64,000 nucleotides of DNA, taken from the NCBI GenBank assembly GCA_902577525.1, contig CACGZG010000004.1:1-64000 (forward strand). Reading direction: 5' to 3'. Positions within the stretch are counted from its first letter, which is position 1. Each line of letters opens with the position of its first letter. Origin of the DNA: an uncultured Pelagibacteraceae bacterium (lineage in GTDB: Bacteria; Pseudomonadota; Alphaproteobacteria; Pelagibacterales; Pelagibacteraceae). Shown piece by piece: positions 27,062 to 35,198 of the stretch. A model generated the notes under the pieces. The model was not told the DNA's origin and did no database searches. It was given only the letters and a program-made list of their open reading frames with translations. A program made the position numbers and the translations under genes.

Positions 27062-27632
27062 AACTATTGATTTCTATTTTGATTTCATAAGTCCCTACTC
27101 ATACCTTGCACACAAAAGAATTATACACTTAAACAAAAGAGACAAATTTAATTATAAGCCAATTTTACTAGGAGGTTTGCATAATCTTGGTGGAATAACT
27201 GCTCCTGCATTTAATGAGAGAAAAATGAAAAATATGAAAAATGATTGTTCGTTAATTGCTCAAAAGAATAATATCAAATTTAAATGGAATGAAAAATTTC
27301 CTTTGAACTCTCTCAATTTGATGAGAGGTTATCTTTTTATTGACGAGCATATCAAAAATAAATTTTTTGATATTTGTTTTGACTCATATTGGAAAGACAA
27401 CCTTGATATTACTCAAAATGATAATGTTAAAAAAATATTGTCAGATTGCAATATAGATGAAAAAAAGTATCTAGCAGGAATTAAAGATATCAAAATAAAA
27501 GAAAAACTAAAAAATCTTACTAGTCTAGCATTTGAAAATGACGTTTTTGGAGCACCTACATTTGTTGTGAATAATAAACTTTTTTGGGGGCAAGACAGAC
27601 TCGAATACGCTCTTGATGAATATAATTCTTAA
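27054..27632 (+). CDS. 2-hydroxychromene-2-carboxylate isomerase-like protein (DsbA/kappa-GST fold)
   Basis: Thioredoxin-fold protein of the HCCA isomerase family, which uses glutathione to isomerise aromatic ring-cleavage products; many members have unknown substrates. IDFYFDFISPYSYLAHKRI (residues 5-23) holds the Ser that replaces the CxxC cysteine. A helical insert with FNERKMKNMKND follows, and the cis-proline loop is in FGAPTFVVNNKLFWGQDRL near the C-terminus. The length of 192 fits. No aromatic degradation genes are visible, so the role is probably in glutathione-linked detoxification. Confidence 0.8.
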   Translation: MTKTIDFYFDFISPYSYLAHKRIIHLNKRDKFNYKPILLGGLHNLGGITAPAFNERKMKNMKNDCSLIAQKNNIKFKWNEKFPLNSLNLMRGYLFIDEHIKNKFFDICFDSYWKDNLDITQNDNVKKILSDCNIDEKKYLAGIKDIKIKEKLKNLTSLAFENDVFGAPTFVVNNKLFWGQDRLEYALDEYNS

Positions 27633-28012
27633 ATTACTTTAAATTTACTCTGTTTCATTGCTCCAAACCCTCCATCAATATGAGATACTTTTTCGAAACC
27701 CATATCTTTTAAAGTTTTAGCTGCTAATGCAGACCTAAGTCCTCCTGCACAAAATAAAACCATTTCTTTGTTTAAATCTAATTTTCCTTCTTTAAAGTAG
27801 GCACTTTCAGGATCTAACCAAAATTCAAGCATACCTCTTGGTACATGAACTGCACCCTCTATTCTCCCACTATTTTGAAGTTCTCTTATATCTCGTATAT
27901 CAATAATATTTGACTTTCCTTCTGTCATTTTTGAGTGTGCTTCTTCTGTGGTTAATGTTTTTATCTCTTTTAAAGCTTTATTAACTAATTCTGCTGAAGA
28001 TGTTATTTTCAT
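27629..28012 (-). CDS. rhodanese-like sulfurtransferase
   Basis: Single-domain rhodanese of 127 residues that would carry a persulfide on Cys88, in the active-site loop CAGGLRSALAA. The domain also shows NIIDIRDIRELQNSGRIEGAVHVPRG (about 35-60), the usual CH2A-type opening. Single-domain proteins like this act in thiosulfate or persulfide transfer. Physiological partner unknown; the persulfide dioxygenase at 46095 is a possible functional relative in the same genome. Confidence 0.85.
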   Translation of the reverse strand: MKITSSAELVNKALKEIKTLTTEEAHSKMTEGKSNIIDIRDIRELQNSGRIEGAVHVPRGMLEFWLDPESAYFKEGKLDLNKEMVLFCAGGLRSALAAKTLKDMGFEKVSHIDGGFGAMKQSKFKVI

Positions 28013-28059
28013 ATGTATAATATTTAGGATAAATATTAATATATAACAATATTTTTTTT

Positions 28060-29106
28060 ATGAAAAATAAATCTGTTAAAAAAAAAAATTTTTTTTCTAA
28101 ATTATTAGCAAAAATCATTAGGAAATTAGGTTTTGAAATTATTGACCAATCTACTCTTGAAATACCATCCAGTAAAAAATTTGCTAATGAAAATCTAAGT
28201 GAAAGTGGAATAAAGTCCGTTACAGTACCGTTGGGTAGTACAAAGATTACTAACAAAATTAATAGTTTAGCTATTATAATAAGATCCTATACTTTTGGTG
28301 ACTCAGACAAAAACCAAGTGATGCTGGATCAAAATAAAAAAAGAATTTTTGATGTTCCAAAAATTGAGTATACATTAAGAACAATTAAATCTGTAATTAA
28401 ATCTTGTGAACAAGCAAAAAAATTTTATAAAGATTTACAAATTAAAATATTAATTACCGACGATAAATCAAATCAAGAAAATCTCTCAAGAATAAATGAA
28501 GTTCTCAAAATTACTAATTTAGAAACTAAAATAATTAATTTAAATGAAAATGAATTTGATAATGAAATAAGCTCAACTGACATAAATGGAGAAAAAATAT
28601 CAAAAAATATGATTTCTAATATGAAAAATATATTAAAATCAATTCAAATTGCTGAAACCGAAAATTCAGATTTATTTTATTTTTTGGAAGATGATTATAT
28701 TCATACGAGAGATGCGATTACTGAAATGCTGTTTACTTATGAAAAAATTAGCTCACAAATAAATAAAGAGATTTTTTTGTGTCCGGCAGATTATCCATAC
28801 TTATATTCAACCATTGAAAATACAAAACTATTTTTTGGAAATATGAGGCATTGGCGAACAGTAAATGAAACTTTGATAACTTTTTTAACTAGTAAGAAAA
28901 TGGTAATGAAATATTTAGATGAGTTTAAGTTAATGGGATCAAAAAGACATCACCCGATGGAATTAATCCTTCATAAAATTTATGAAAAAGAATATTGTTT
29001 ATCCCCTGTCCCGTCCCTAGCGATGCATGCAACAAACATAAATACCATTTATGGTCTTCCTCCAAATTTTGATTGGAAAAAAATTTGGGAAGAAAACACT
29101 CCTTAA
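28060..29106 (+). CDS. glycosyltransferase-like protein (GT-A type fold)
   Basis: A 348-residue protein with a basic, Lys-rich N-terminus. Around residue 70 a Rossmann-like opening (SLAIIIRSYTFG) appears, then ILITDDKSNQENLSRI (about 130-145) as in family 2 glycosyltransferases. An acidic FYFLEDDYIHTRDAI stretch near residue 208 resembles the metal-binding DxD region, and a RHHPMELILHKIY helix follows. The donor and acceptor cannot be inferred. It ends directly at the bcp start (no spacer), so the two are co-transcribed. The exact family is unsure. Confidence 0.6.
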   Translation: MKNKSVKKKNFFSKLLAKIIRKLGFEIIDQSTLEIPSSKKFANENLSESGIKSVTVPLGSTKITNKINSLAIIIRSYTFGDSDKNQVMLDQNKKRIFDVPKIEYTLRTIKSVIKSCEQAKKFYKDLQIKILITDDKSNQENLSRINEVLKITNLETKIINLNENEFDNEISSTDINGEKISKNMISNMKNILKSIQIAETENSDLFYFLEDDYIHTRDAITEMLFTYEKISSQINKEIFLCPADYPYLYSTIENTKLFFGNMRHWRTVNETLITFLTSKKMVMKYLDEFKLMGSKRHHPMELILHKIYEKEYCLSPVPSLAMHATNINTIYGLPPNFDWKKIWEENTP

Positions 29107-29574
29107 ATGATTAAAGAAAAAGTAAAAGCTCCTTTATTTAAATTGCCATCAACTGGAAAGAATGAATTTAACTTTAAAGATATGTCGGGTAATTATGCGG
29201 TAATATATTTTTATCCTAAGGATGATACACCTGGGTGTACTTTAGAGACAAAAGATTTCAATAGATTACTTCCAAAATTTAACAAATTAAAATGTAAAGT
29301 ACTTGGGATTTCAAAAGATAATATTAAAAGTCATCATAAATTTAAAAAAAAGTTTAAAATTAAATTTGATCTTTTATCAGATGAAAAAATTGATGTAATT
29401 AAAAAATATAAAGTTTGGGGGAAGAAAAAATTTATGGGTCGAGAATTTATGGGAATTATAAGATCTACTTTTTTAATTGATAAAAAAGGAAAGGTCTTAA
29501 AAATTTGGAAAAATGTAAAAGTAAAAAATCATGCTAAAGAAGTTCTAAACATTCTTGAAAGTATTCAAAAATAA
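29107..29574 (+). CDS. bcp: peroxiredoxin, BCP/PrxQ type
   Basis: Thiol peroxidase that reduces hydrogen peroxide and organic peroxides with electrons from thioredoxin. The peroxidatic cysteine is Cys44 in YPKDDTPGCTLETKDF. The position five residues later, where many BCPs have the resolving cysteine, is Lys49, so this is a 1-Cys-type or uses another cysteine (one in KCKVLGIS near residue 66). The 155-residue length is normal. It is immediately followed by a strong terminator. Confidence 0.92.
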   Translation: MIKEKVKAPLFKLPSTGKNEFNFKDMSGNYAVIYFYPKDDTPGCTLETKDFNRLLPKFNKLKCKVLGISKDNIKSHHKFKKKFKIKFDLLSDEKIDVIKKYKVWGKKKFMGREFMGIIRSTFLIDKKGKVLKIWKNVKVKNHAKEVLNILESIQK

Positions 29575-29600
29575 AAAGCCCCTTGAGGGAGGGGCTTTTT
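29573..29600 (+). terminator. intrinsic terminator after bcp (works both ways)
   Basis: Perfect 10-bp stem AAAAAGCCCC / GGGGCTTTTT with an 8-base loop, starting at the bcp stop codon. It ends in five T and is flanked by five A, so it can terminate bcp and also leftward transcripts from amtB. Confidence 0.9.
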
Positions 29601-29626
29601 GTTAACTAACTAGAGGAAGTAAATTT

Positions 29627-29678
29627 AAGGGACTCTTTGATGAGTAATCTTTGATACACAGAGAGCAAAGAATCCCTT
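29627..29678 (-). terminator. hairpin downstream of amtB
   Basis: Arms AAGGGACTCTTTG (29627-29639) and CAAAGAATCCCTT (29666-29678) pair over 13 positions with a 26-base loop. The single mismatch (C opposite A) becomes a G-U wobble in the leftward transcript, so the structure belongs to the amtB side. T-run after it is weak. It lies 11 bp after the amtB stop and may protect or terminate that mRNA ahead of the bidirectional terminator. Confidence 0.6.
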
Positions 29679-29688
29679 TATTGCGCAA

Positions 29689-30987
29689 TTAATCTCTAAT
29701 TGAGTAAGCTATAACTCCAGTCTCTGACACATCAGTTCCTTTCATTTCAGCTTCTTTACTCAATCTGATACCCATTGTAGCTTTCATTAATGACCAGATT
29801 ATAAATGCAACAATAAACACAAAAGCATTTATTGAAATCACACCTAGTAACTGGGTACCAAAATTAGCACCTGAGTTTGTTGCTGGAACAATTAATGTTC
29901 CCCAGATACCTGCAAACATGTGAGCAGGTATTGCACCAACTACGTCATCTATCTTTAAAGCAAACAACATTTTAGTACCATAAACAACTATTATACCCCC
30001 AACAGCACCAATTAAAATTGATGCGAAAGGTGAAGGCATAAGTGGCTCTGCAGTAATAGCAACTAAACCACCGATACATCCATTAAGCATTTGCACCACA
30101 TCTGTTTTTCCAGATAATCTAGTGACAGCTGCAGCAGCTATTACACCACCTGCACCAGCTAATAGTGTGTTTATAAATATTTTTGATACTGCGATTGCAT
30201 CAGGAGCAGTTCCAATTGCTAATTGTGAACCACCATTAAATCCAAACCAACCTAACCATAAGATAAATACTCCTAAGGTAACTAATGGTATTGATGATGC
30301 TGCAAAAGGCTTAATTGGAGCCGCTTCACCTTTTTTGGTAAATCGACCAAGTCTCGGGCCTAAAATTATCGCTCCTGCTAGTGCTGCTGCACCACCAGTT
30401 GAATGTACCAACGTAGAACCAGCAAAATCTGAGAAACCAGCTGCAGCTAACCAGCCACCTCCCCATTGCCAACCCATTACGATTGGATATAAAATTCCAG
30501 ATAATATTGCCGCAAATAAAAAGAACGGCCATAATTTAATTCTTTCAGCAAGAGTTCCGGATACGATTGATACTGTTGTTACACAAAATACCATTTGGAA
30601 ATACCAGTCTGACCCATCTGCGTAACCTGTATCTATTTTGCTTCCATCAGCCCATGGAATAAACTTACCAATATAACCGCCTGGATCAATTCCATAAGCT
30701 AAGTTATAACCTACAAGCCAAAACATTATTGCTCCAATAGATACTAAACCTATATTTTTTGCACAAATTACTGATACACTTTTAGATGTAACCATACCTG
30801 ACTCTAACATTGCAAATCCACAAGCCATAAAAAATACGAGGAACCCACACATTAGAAACAGTATAGTGTTGAAAATAAACCCTACTTCTGGCGAAACAGT
30901 AGTTTCAGCCATACCTGCACTACTCATGTTCAATAATAAAATTAAACTAATAAGTGGTGCACTTATTATTTTTATTAATTTAGTCAT
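29689..30987 (-). CDS. amtB: ammonium transporter, Amt family
   Basis: Inner-membrane channel that moves ammonium or ammonia into the cell. The 432 residues begin with a cleavable-looking signal (hydrophobic core about 8-25, ending SSAGMAE), then eleven hydrophobic helices. Amt landmarks include the signature stretch FAGSTLVHSTGGAAALAGAI with the first pore histidine, and DVVGAIPAHMFAGIWG near residue 350 with the second. No glnK is next to it. A strong ribosome-binding site (AGGGAGG) lies within a hairpin that ends at the start codon (30986-31016). Confidence 0.95.
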   Translation of the reverse strand: MTKLIKIISAPLISLILLLNMSSAGMAETTVSPEVGFIFNTILFLMCGFLVFFMACGFAMLESGMVTSKSVSVICAKNIGLVSIGAIMFWLVGYNLAYGIDPGGYIGKFIPWADGSKIDTGYADGSDWYFQMVFCVTTVSIVSGTLAERIKLWPFFLFAAILSGILYPIVMGWQWGGGWLAAAGFSDFAGSTLVHSTGGAAALAGAIILGPRLGRFTKKGEAAPIKPFAASSIPLVTLGVFILWLGWFGFNGGSQLAIGTAPDAIAVSKIFINTLLAGAGGVIAAAAVTRLSGKTDVVQMLNGCIGGLVAITAEPLMPSPFASILIGAVGGIIVVYGTKMLFALKIDDVVGAIPAHMFAGIWGTLIVPATNSGANFGTQLLGVISINAFVFIVAFIIWSLMKATMGIRLSKEAEMKGTDVSETGVIAYSIRD

Positions 30988-31016
30988 AAGACCTCCCTGT
31001 TAAAAGGAACTCTTAT
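30986..31016 (-). promoter_or_regulatory. hairpin enclosing the amtB ribosome-binding site
   Basis: In the leftward mRNA, AUAAGA pairs with UCUUAU that ends inside the AUG; an inner CCU/AGG pair closes over a short loop and involves the Shine-Dalgarno AGGGAGG. The structure would sequester the ribosome-binding site and start codon. It is not like any riboswitch I know, and a 6+3 bp stem is weak by itself. Confidence 0.35.
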
Positions 31017-31060
31017 ATTTTTAAAAAACTTAAAAACTAACGCTGATTAAGAAAATTGGG

Positions 31061-31077
31061 TATGCAAAATTTGCATA
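31061..31077. promoter_or_regulatory. perfect palindrome between hupB terminator and amtB
   Basis: TATGCAAA-A-TTTGCATA, perfect 8-bp arms around one base, 74 bp before the amtB start. Position and symmetry suit an operator for a dimeric regulator of amtB. The regulator is unknown; no sigma-54 element is seen. Confidence 0.45.
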
Positions 31078-31080
31078 TAC

Positions 31081-31117
31081 AAACAGCCCTAATAACTTAA
31101 TTTTATTAAGGCTGTTT
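31081..31117 (-). terminator. terminator after hupB
   Basis: Arms AAACAGCC and GGCTGTTT with an inner TAATAA/TTATTA pairing and a 7-base loop. The one C/A mismatch becomes G-U in the leftward RNA. It starts 8 bp after the hupB stop. Confidence 0.75.
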
Positions 31118-31124
31118 GATAAAT

Positions 31125-31400
31125 TTATCTATTGAATACTTCTTTTAAAGCTTTTGCAGGTAAGAATTTCACCTTCTGTGATGCAGCAATTTGTATCTGC
31201 TCACCTGTTCGAGGATTCCTACCGACTCTGGCTTTTCTTTTAGCTACTTTATATGTACCAAATCCAGCTATTTTAACTGAATCATCAGCTTTTAAAGCAT
31301 CTAAAATAGTGTTGGTAATTGTATCAAAAGTTCTCTCAGCATCTGCCTTACTTAAGTTTAAAGCGCCTGAAAGTTTGACAACTAATTGTTTTTTATTCAT
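31125..31400 (-). CDS. hupB: HU-family DNA-binding protein
   Basis: Histone-like HU protein that bends DNA and organises the nucleoid. The 91 residues carry the family signature in GFGTYKVAKRKARVGRNPRTGEQIQI (about 46-71), whose arm inserts into the minor groove, and FLPAKALKEVFNR at the C-terminus. Dimeric. Monocistronic between its own terminator and a 157-bp upstream region with a 16-bp palindrome. Confidence 0.96.
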   Translation of the reverse strand: MNKKQLVVKLSGALNLSKADAERTFDTITNTILDALKADDSVKIAGFGTYKVAKRKARVGRNPRTGEQIQIAASQKVKFLPAKALKEVFNR

Positions 31401-31483
31401 TTTAGCTCCGGTTTATTAGGTTATTTACTATCATTATCAAAAGTATTGATAAATCAAGACTTTTTTTAGTATAGAATACAAAG

Positions 31484-31505
31484 TTATACACAATATGTTG
31501 TGTAA
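31484..31505. promoter_or_regulatory. palindromic element between hupB and rseP, containing a DnaA-box-like sequence
   Basis: ACACAATATGTTGTGT (31488-31503) has 6-bp perfect arms; the left flank makes TTATACACA (31484-31492), which matches the DnaA box TTATNCACA. It lies about 85 bp upstream of the hupB start and is also similar in form to an NrdR box. Only one copy is seen, so an origin is not suggested. Confidence 0.4.
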
Positions 31506-31557
31506 TATCAAATTTACCTTGATTTTATTGACTTATTTAAATGATTAAAAAATAATA

Positions 31558-32670
31558 TTATTTAAATAATCCAAGATCTTTGAGATCGTTAAAAGTAGTA
31601 AAAAACATTAAAGATAACAATAAAAATACACCGATTCGGAAAAAACCCTCTTGCGTTTTTTGGGATAATGGTCTTCCTAAAATTTTCTCAAACGCATAAA
31701 ACATTAAATGTCCACCATCTAACATTGGAATTGGAAATAAATTAATTAATCCTAAGCTTATCGAAATGTAAGCCATCATACTGACAAAAGCTAACACACC
31801 AAATTCAGCAACTTGACCTGAGATTTTTGCAATCCTAATAGGTCCTCCTAATTGAGAAGTGTCTGCTTTACCAAAGATCATGGCACCAATATATTTTAAA
31901 GAGGATATAGTTACAAAGTAAACTTCGTGTGCTGCGTGATAAATAGCTTTAGTGGGACCTAATTTGACATGATTTATTTGATCATTGTAAGCTCCTAATT
32001 TAATACCAACTATTCGTTTATTAATTTTGTTTCCAAGATTGTCTTCCCCAAAAACTATATCGGGTTTGATTTTTAATAATAATTCATCATAAGAACGTTT
32101 TATTTTAAAATCTATTACTTCATCTGTAGACATCATTATAAATTTTGAAACTTCCATGATGCTCTCAACTTTATTTCCATCTATTTCTAAAATTATATCG
32201 TTTTCTTTAAGTCCACCTATCATTGCGGGACTATTTTTTTGAACCTCATTAATCACTGCAGGTGTAAAATCTTTTCCAATAAAAGTATAAATTGAAAAAA
32301 AAATAATAAAAGCCAATATAAAATTTGCGAGCGGTCCTCCAAATACAATCAAAGCTCTTTGGTATAAAGGTTTTAAGACAAATAATTTCTCTCTATCTTC
32401 TTCATTGTATTTTTGAAGAAGTTTTTCTTGATCAGCTTGAGAGAAAACATTTCGATCACCAAAAAATTTTACATATCCACCTAATGGGATCCAACAAACT
32501 TTCCATCTTGTACCAGATTTATCATTCCATCCAAAAATCTCTTTACCAAAACCGATTGAAAAATCTGTGACACCTACTCCATATTTTTTTGCAAAATAAT
32601 AGTGACCATATTCGTGGATAAATACAACGACAATTATTAAAACTATAAAAGGTAATATATAACTTAACAT
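31558..32670 (-). CDS. rseP: site-2 membrane metalloprotease
   Basis: Intramembrane zinc protease of the RseP/M50 family that cleaves membrane-bound regulatory or signal peptides. The zinc site HEYGH is at residues 19-23 and the second part LDGGH near residue 320 in NLFPIPMLDGGHLMF. A single PDZ domain (about 130-215, SPAMIGGLKENDIILEIDG) sits between membrane segments. E. coli RseP has two PDZ domains, so this is the shorter alphaproteobacterial form (370 aa). It is the last gene of the leftward run and separate from dxr/bamA here. Confidence 0.93.
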   Translation of the reverse strand: MLSYILPFIVLIIVVVFIHEYGHYYFAKKYGVGVTDFSIGFGKEIFGWNDKSGTRWKVCWIPLGGYVKFFGDRNVFSQADQEKLLQKYNEEDREKLFVLKPLYQRALIVFGGPLANFILAFIIFFSIYTFIGKDFTPAVINEVQKNSPAMIGGLKENDIILEIDGNKVESIMEVSKFIMMSTDEVIDFKIKRSYDELLLKIKPDIVFGEDNLGNKINKRIVGIKLGAYNDQINHVKLGPTKAIYHAAHEVYFVTISSLKYIGAMIFGKADTSQLGGPIRIAKISGQVAEFGVLAFVSMMAYISISLGLINLFPIPMLDGGHLMFYAFEKILGRPLSQKTQEGFFRIGVFLLLSLMFFTTFNDLKDLGLFK

Positions 32671-32677
32671 TTTTTTA

Positions 32678-33472
32678 CTATTGTTTATTTATATTATCTA
32701 ACCAATTTTTTAACTCAATCATTCTTTGTGCCTTATTTGTCACAGAAATCTCATCCTTAATAAATGATATATGTTCATTAATTTGATTTTCATCTTTAAA
32801 TACTTTTCTATTTTGAATTAATTTTTCTTTTCTAAATTCAATCAAACTGATCATTTTTTCGTAAGTAATTTCAGGATGATATTGTAGACCCCAAATCTTT
32901 GTACTGCCTACATTAAAATATAAACTTTGAATTTTGTTAATTTTATTAGATGATAAACAAACACTGTCTCTAGGTAATTTTACAACCTCATCAAAATTAA
33001 ACGCTGGTGAATTAAATTTATTATTTTTGTTTTTATAAATTGGATTTTTTAATCCTGCTGAACTTATAACAATTTCATTAGCAATTCCAATATGTGAATT
33101 AGTAGCTTTTTTTACCTCACCTCCTGCTGCGGTCACCGCTACTTGCATACCCCAACAAATTGCCAACATACATTTCACTTTTTTTTGACATTCTCTCATA
33201 AAATCAATTTGTCTTTTTATTTCAGGAGTGTTGTTATATATATTGAGACTACTTCCACCCCATATTAATCCATCATATTTTGAGAGTTTTTCTTTTACTG
33301 TATCAAGATTTGTATCTGACGATGGATTCACCACATCAAAATTAAAACCATAATTAAAATGATTAAGGCTATCTCTCAAACTTTCTGTGTGCGTTTGAAT
33401 ACCTGCCTTTAAAAAACTTTGATTTTCCTCTTTTAAGTTTCCTTCAACAATTAAAATTTCAAGATTACTCAT
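32678..33472 (-). CDS. class I glutamine amidotransferase-like protein
   Basis: GMP-synthase-like stand-alone amidotransferase domain of 264 residues. The nucleophile cysteine is in AICWGMQVAVTAAGG (about residues 103-117) and the His-Glu pair in GLQYHPEIT. An elongated C-terminal helical tail follows (FRKEKLIQNRKV and on). Stand-alone members hydrolyse glutamine or gamma-glutamyl compounds. It overlaps the iron alcohol dehydrogenase gene by 4 bp (ATGA), suggesting one pathway, which I cannot name. Confidence 0.78.
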   Translation of the reverse strand: MSNLEILIVEGNLKEENQSFLKAGIQTHTESLRDSLNHFNYGFNFDVVNPSSDTNLDTVKEKLSKYDGLIWGGSSLNIYNNTPEIKRQIDFMRECQKKVKCMLAICWGMQVAVTAAGGEVKKATNSHIGIANEIVISSAGLKNPIYKNKNNKFNSPAFNFDEVVKLPRDSVCLSSNKINKIQSLYFNVGSTKIWGLQYHPEITYEKMISLIEFRKEKLIQNRKVFKDENQINEHISFIKDEISVTNKAQRMIELKNWLDNINKQ

Positions 33473-34635
33473 TTAAATAATTCACCTGACATACTGTGTT
33501 GATATAAAATTCTCATATCATTTTCAGTTAATTTTTTTGGATTTCCTGACGTTGATGGATCATTTAAAGCCATTTTTGATAATCGAGGCAAGTCAAAATC
33601 TTTTTCATTAATTACCTCTGATAATTTATGTGGAATATTAAGTTTTTTTCTTAGTTCTAGTATCCATTCTAAAAAACCGTCGAATGATTTTTCATTTAGT
33701 TCTAAATATTCAGAAACTTTGGTAATTTTATTTTCAATCATGTCTTTATTAAATGTTAGAACATAAGGCATAAAAATAGCATTAGATAAACCATGATGAA
33801 TATTATTAATAGCATTCACTGGATGACTTAAAGAATGTATAGCTCCTAAACCTTTTTGAAATGCTGTAGAACCCATGCTTGCTGCTGTAAGCATATTCAT
33901 TCTTGCTTCAACATTTTTTCCATTGTTTACTGCTTCCAACAACCATTTTTTAATTAATTTCATTCCTTCTAGTGCAATGCCATCTGCCATTGGATGAAAA
34001 CCTGGTGAACAAAAAGCCTCAAAATTATGAGCTAATGCATCCATGCCAGTTGTGGCTGTGATTTTTGATGGAAGTTCTAAAGTTAATAATGGATCTAGAA
34101 TTACAATAGATGGTAAAAATTTTGGATGAAAAATAATATTTTTTACACCAGTTTCTTCATTTAAAATTACTGAGGCTCTACCTGTTTCAGATCCTGTTCC
34201 AGCAGTAGTTGGAACTGCAATAATTGGTGAAATACCATCAGAGTTTGCTTTGGTCCAATTATCACCAACATCCTCAAAATCCCATAAAGACAAAGTTTGA
34301 TTTGACATAAATGCAACAGCTTTTCCTACATCTAAACTGCTTCCACCTCCAAAAGCTATTACTCCATCACAATTTTTTTTTTTATAAAAAGCAACACCCT
34401 CATTTACGTTTGTACCAGTTGGATTTCCTTTAACATTAGAAAACATTTCTGTAGGAATATTTTCATTATTCAAAATATTTAAAGTGGTTTGGATTATTTT
34501 TGAATTAGCTAAACCAACGTCTGTAACTAATAAAGGTTTTTTCACAGATAAATTTTTACATGCTAAACAAATATCTTTTATTCTATTCTCACCAACCCAC
34601 ATAATCGTCGGATAGTTCCAATTAAATTTTTTCAT
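33469..34635 (-). CDS. iron-containing (group III) alcohol dehydrogenase
   Basis: NAD(P)-dependent oxidoreductase. The coenzyme motif is GGGSSLDVGKAVA (about 96-108), and the metal ligands are Asp199 and His203 in TGMDALAHNFEAF and His267 and His281 in AIHSLSHPVNAINNIHHGL. The 388-residue length is standard. Enzymes of this type in SAR11 have been proposed to oxidise methanol and other short alcohols. The substrate is not decidable from sequence. Downstream overlap with a glutamine amidotransferase-like gene is unusual and suggests an amine- or glutamyl-linked substrate as an alternative. Confidence 0.85.
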   Translation of the reverse strand: MKKFNWNYPTIMWVGENRIKDICLACKNLSVKKPLLVTDVGLANSKIIQTTLNILNNENIPTEMFSNVKGNPTGTNVNEGVAFYKKKNCDGVIAFGGGSSLDVGKAVAFMSNQTLSLWDFEDVGDNWTKANSDGISPIIAVPTTAGTGSETGRASVILNEETGVKNIIFHPKFLPSIVILDPLLTLELPSKITATTGMDALAHNFEAFCSPGFHPMADGIALEGMKLIKKWLLEAVNNGKNVEARMNMLTAASMGSTAFQKGLGAIHSLSHPVNAINNIHHGLSNAIFMPYVLTFNKDMIENKITKVSEYLELNEKSFDGFLEWILELRKKLNIPHKLSEVINEKDFDLPRLSKMALNDPSTSGNPKKLTENDMRILYQHSMSGELFK

Positions 34636-34637
34636 CT

Positions 34638-35192
34638 TTAAATTGATTGTTTTTTAATTAATCTCTCAATTTCTTTTATCATAATTTGTGGGGATTTCAT
34701 TGATGGGTATATCTCCTGAACTTTTTCGTAACTCATGATAGCTTTTTCATAATTTTTTAATTGAATATTAACTAATCCTTGTCCAGAAAGTGCTCCAAAA
34801 TGTCTATCTTCAAGTTCCAATACTTTATCAATATCATTTTGTGATTTCTGAAATTCACCTAATAAGTATAAAGCAGTTGCTCTTTTATTCCATGCCTCAG
34901 CCCACTGAGGGTCTATTTCAATAACTTTTGTAAACAAATTTACAGCGTCATTTAAACGATTATTATTTATTAAATCTGAGCCTTCAAATAACATTAATGT
35001 AAGATTTTCTTTATGAGGATGGGTGCTCCAAATTTTCCAAATTTTTTTTTCTACCTCAAAAGTTTTAAGCGAATTATCAATTTTTAATTCCTTAAAAAGC
35101 TTATCAAGTTTAATTTTTCTTTCATCTGCAATAGTTTGGTTTATTGCTAAAAATACTAAAATTAACGAAATAAAAATTTTTTTTATTTTCAT
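34638..35192 (-). CDS. exported TPR-repeat protein
   Basis: A 184-residue protein with an N-terminal signal peptide (core about 5-20, cleavage near QTIADE). Three TPR-like helical pairs follow: about 68-101 (LFEGSDLINNNRLNDAVNLF), 102-135 (AEAWNKRATALYLLGEF) and 136-169 (HFGALSGQGLVNIQLKNYEKA). TPR folds bind other proteins, so a periplasmic scaffold role is likely. Partner unknown. It is separated by 2 bp from the iron dehydrogenase stop side and follows the GNAT-like gene by 6 bp. Confidence 0.75.
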   Translation of the reverse strand: MKIKKIFISLILVFLAINQTIADERKIKLDKLFKELKIDNSLKTFEVEKKIWKIWSTHPHKENLTLMLFEGSDLINNNRLNDAVNLFTKVIEIDPQWAEAWNKRATALYLLGEFQKSQNDIDKVLELEDRHFGALSGQGLVNIQLKNYEKAIMSYEKVQEIYPSMKSPQIMIKEIERLIKKQSI

Positions 35193-35198
35193 TAAAGT

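Noticed and set aside
29630..29660. Direct repeat CTTTGAT as a possible mobile-element mark
   Set aside because: Only two short copies within the loop and arm of the amtB hairpin; no element ends or transposase.
30122..30625. 167-codon frame antisense to amtB
   Set aside because: Low-complexity Ala/Pro-rich reading on the opposite strand of a clearly conserved amtB; a typical shadow frame.
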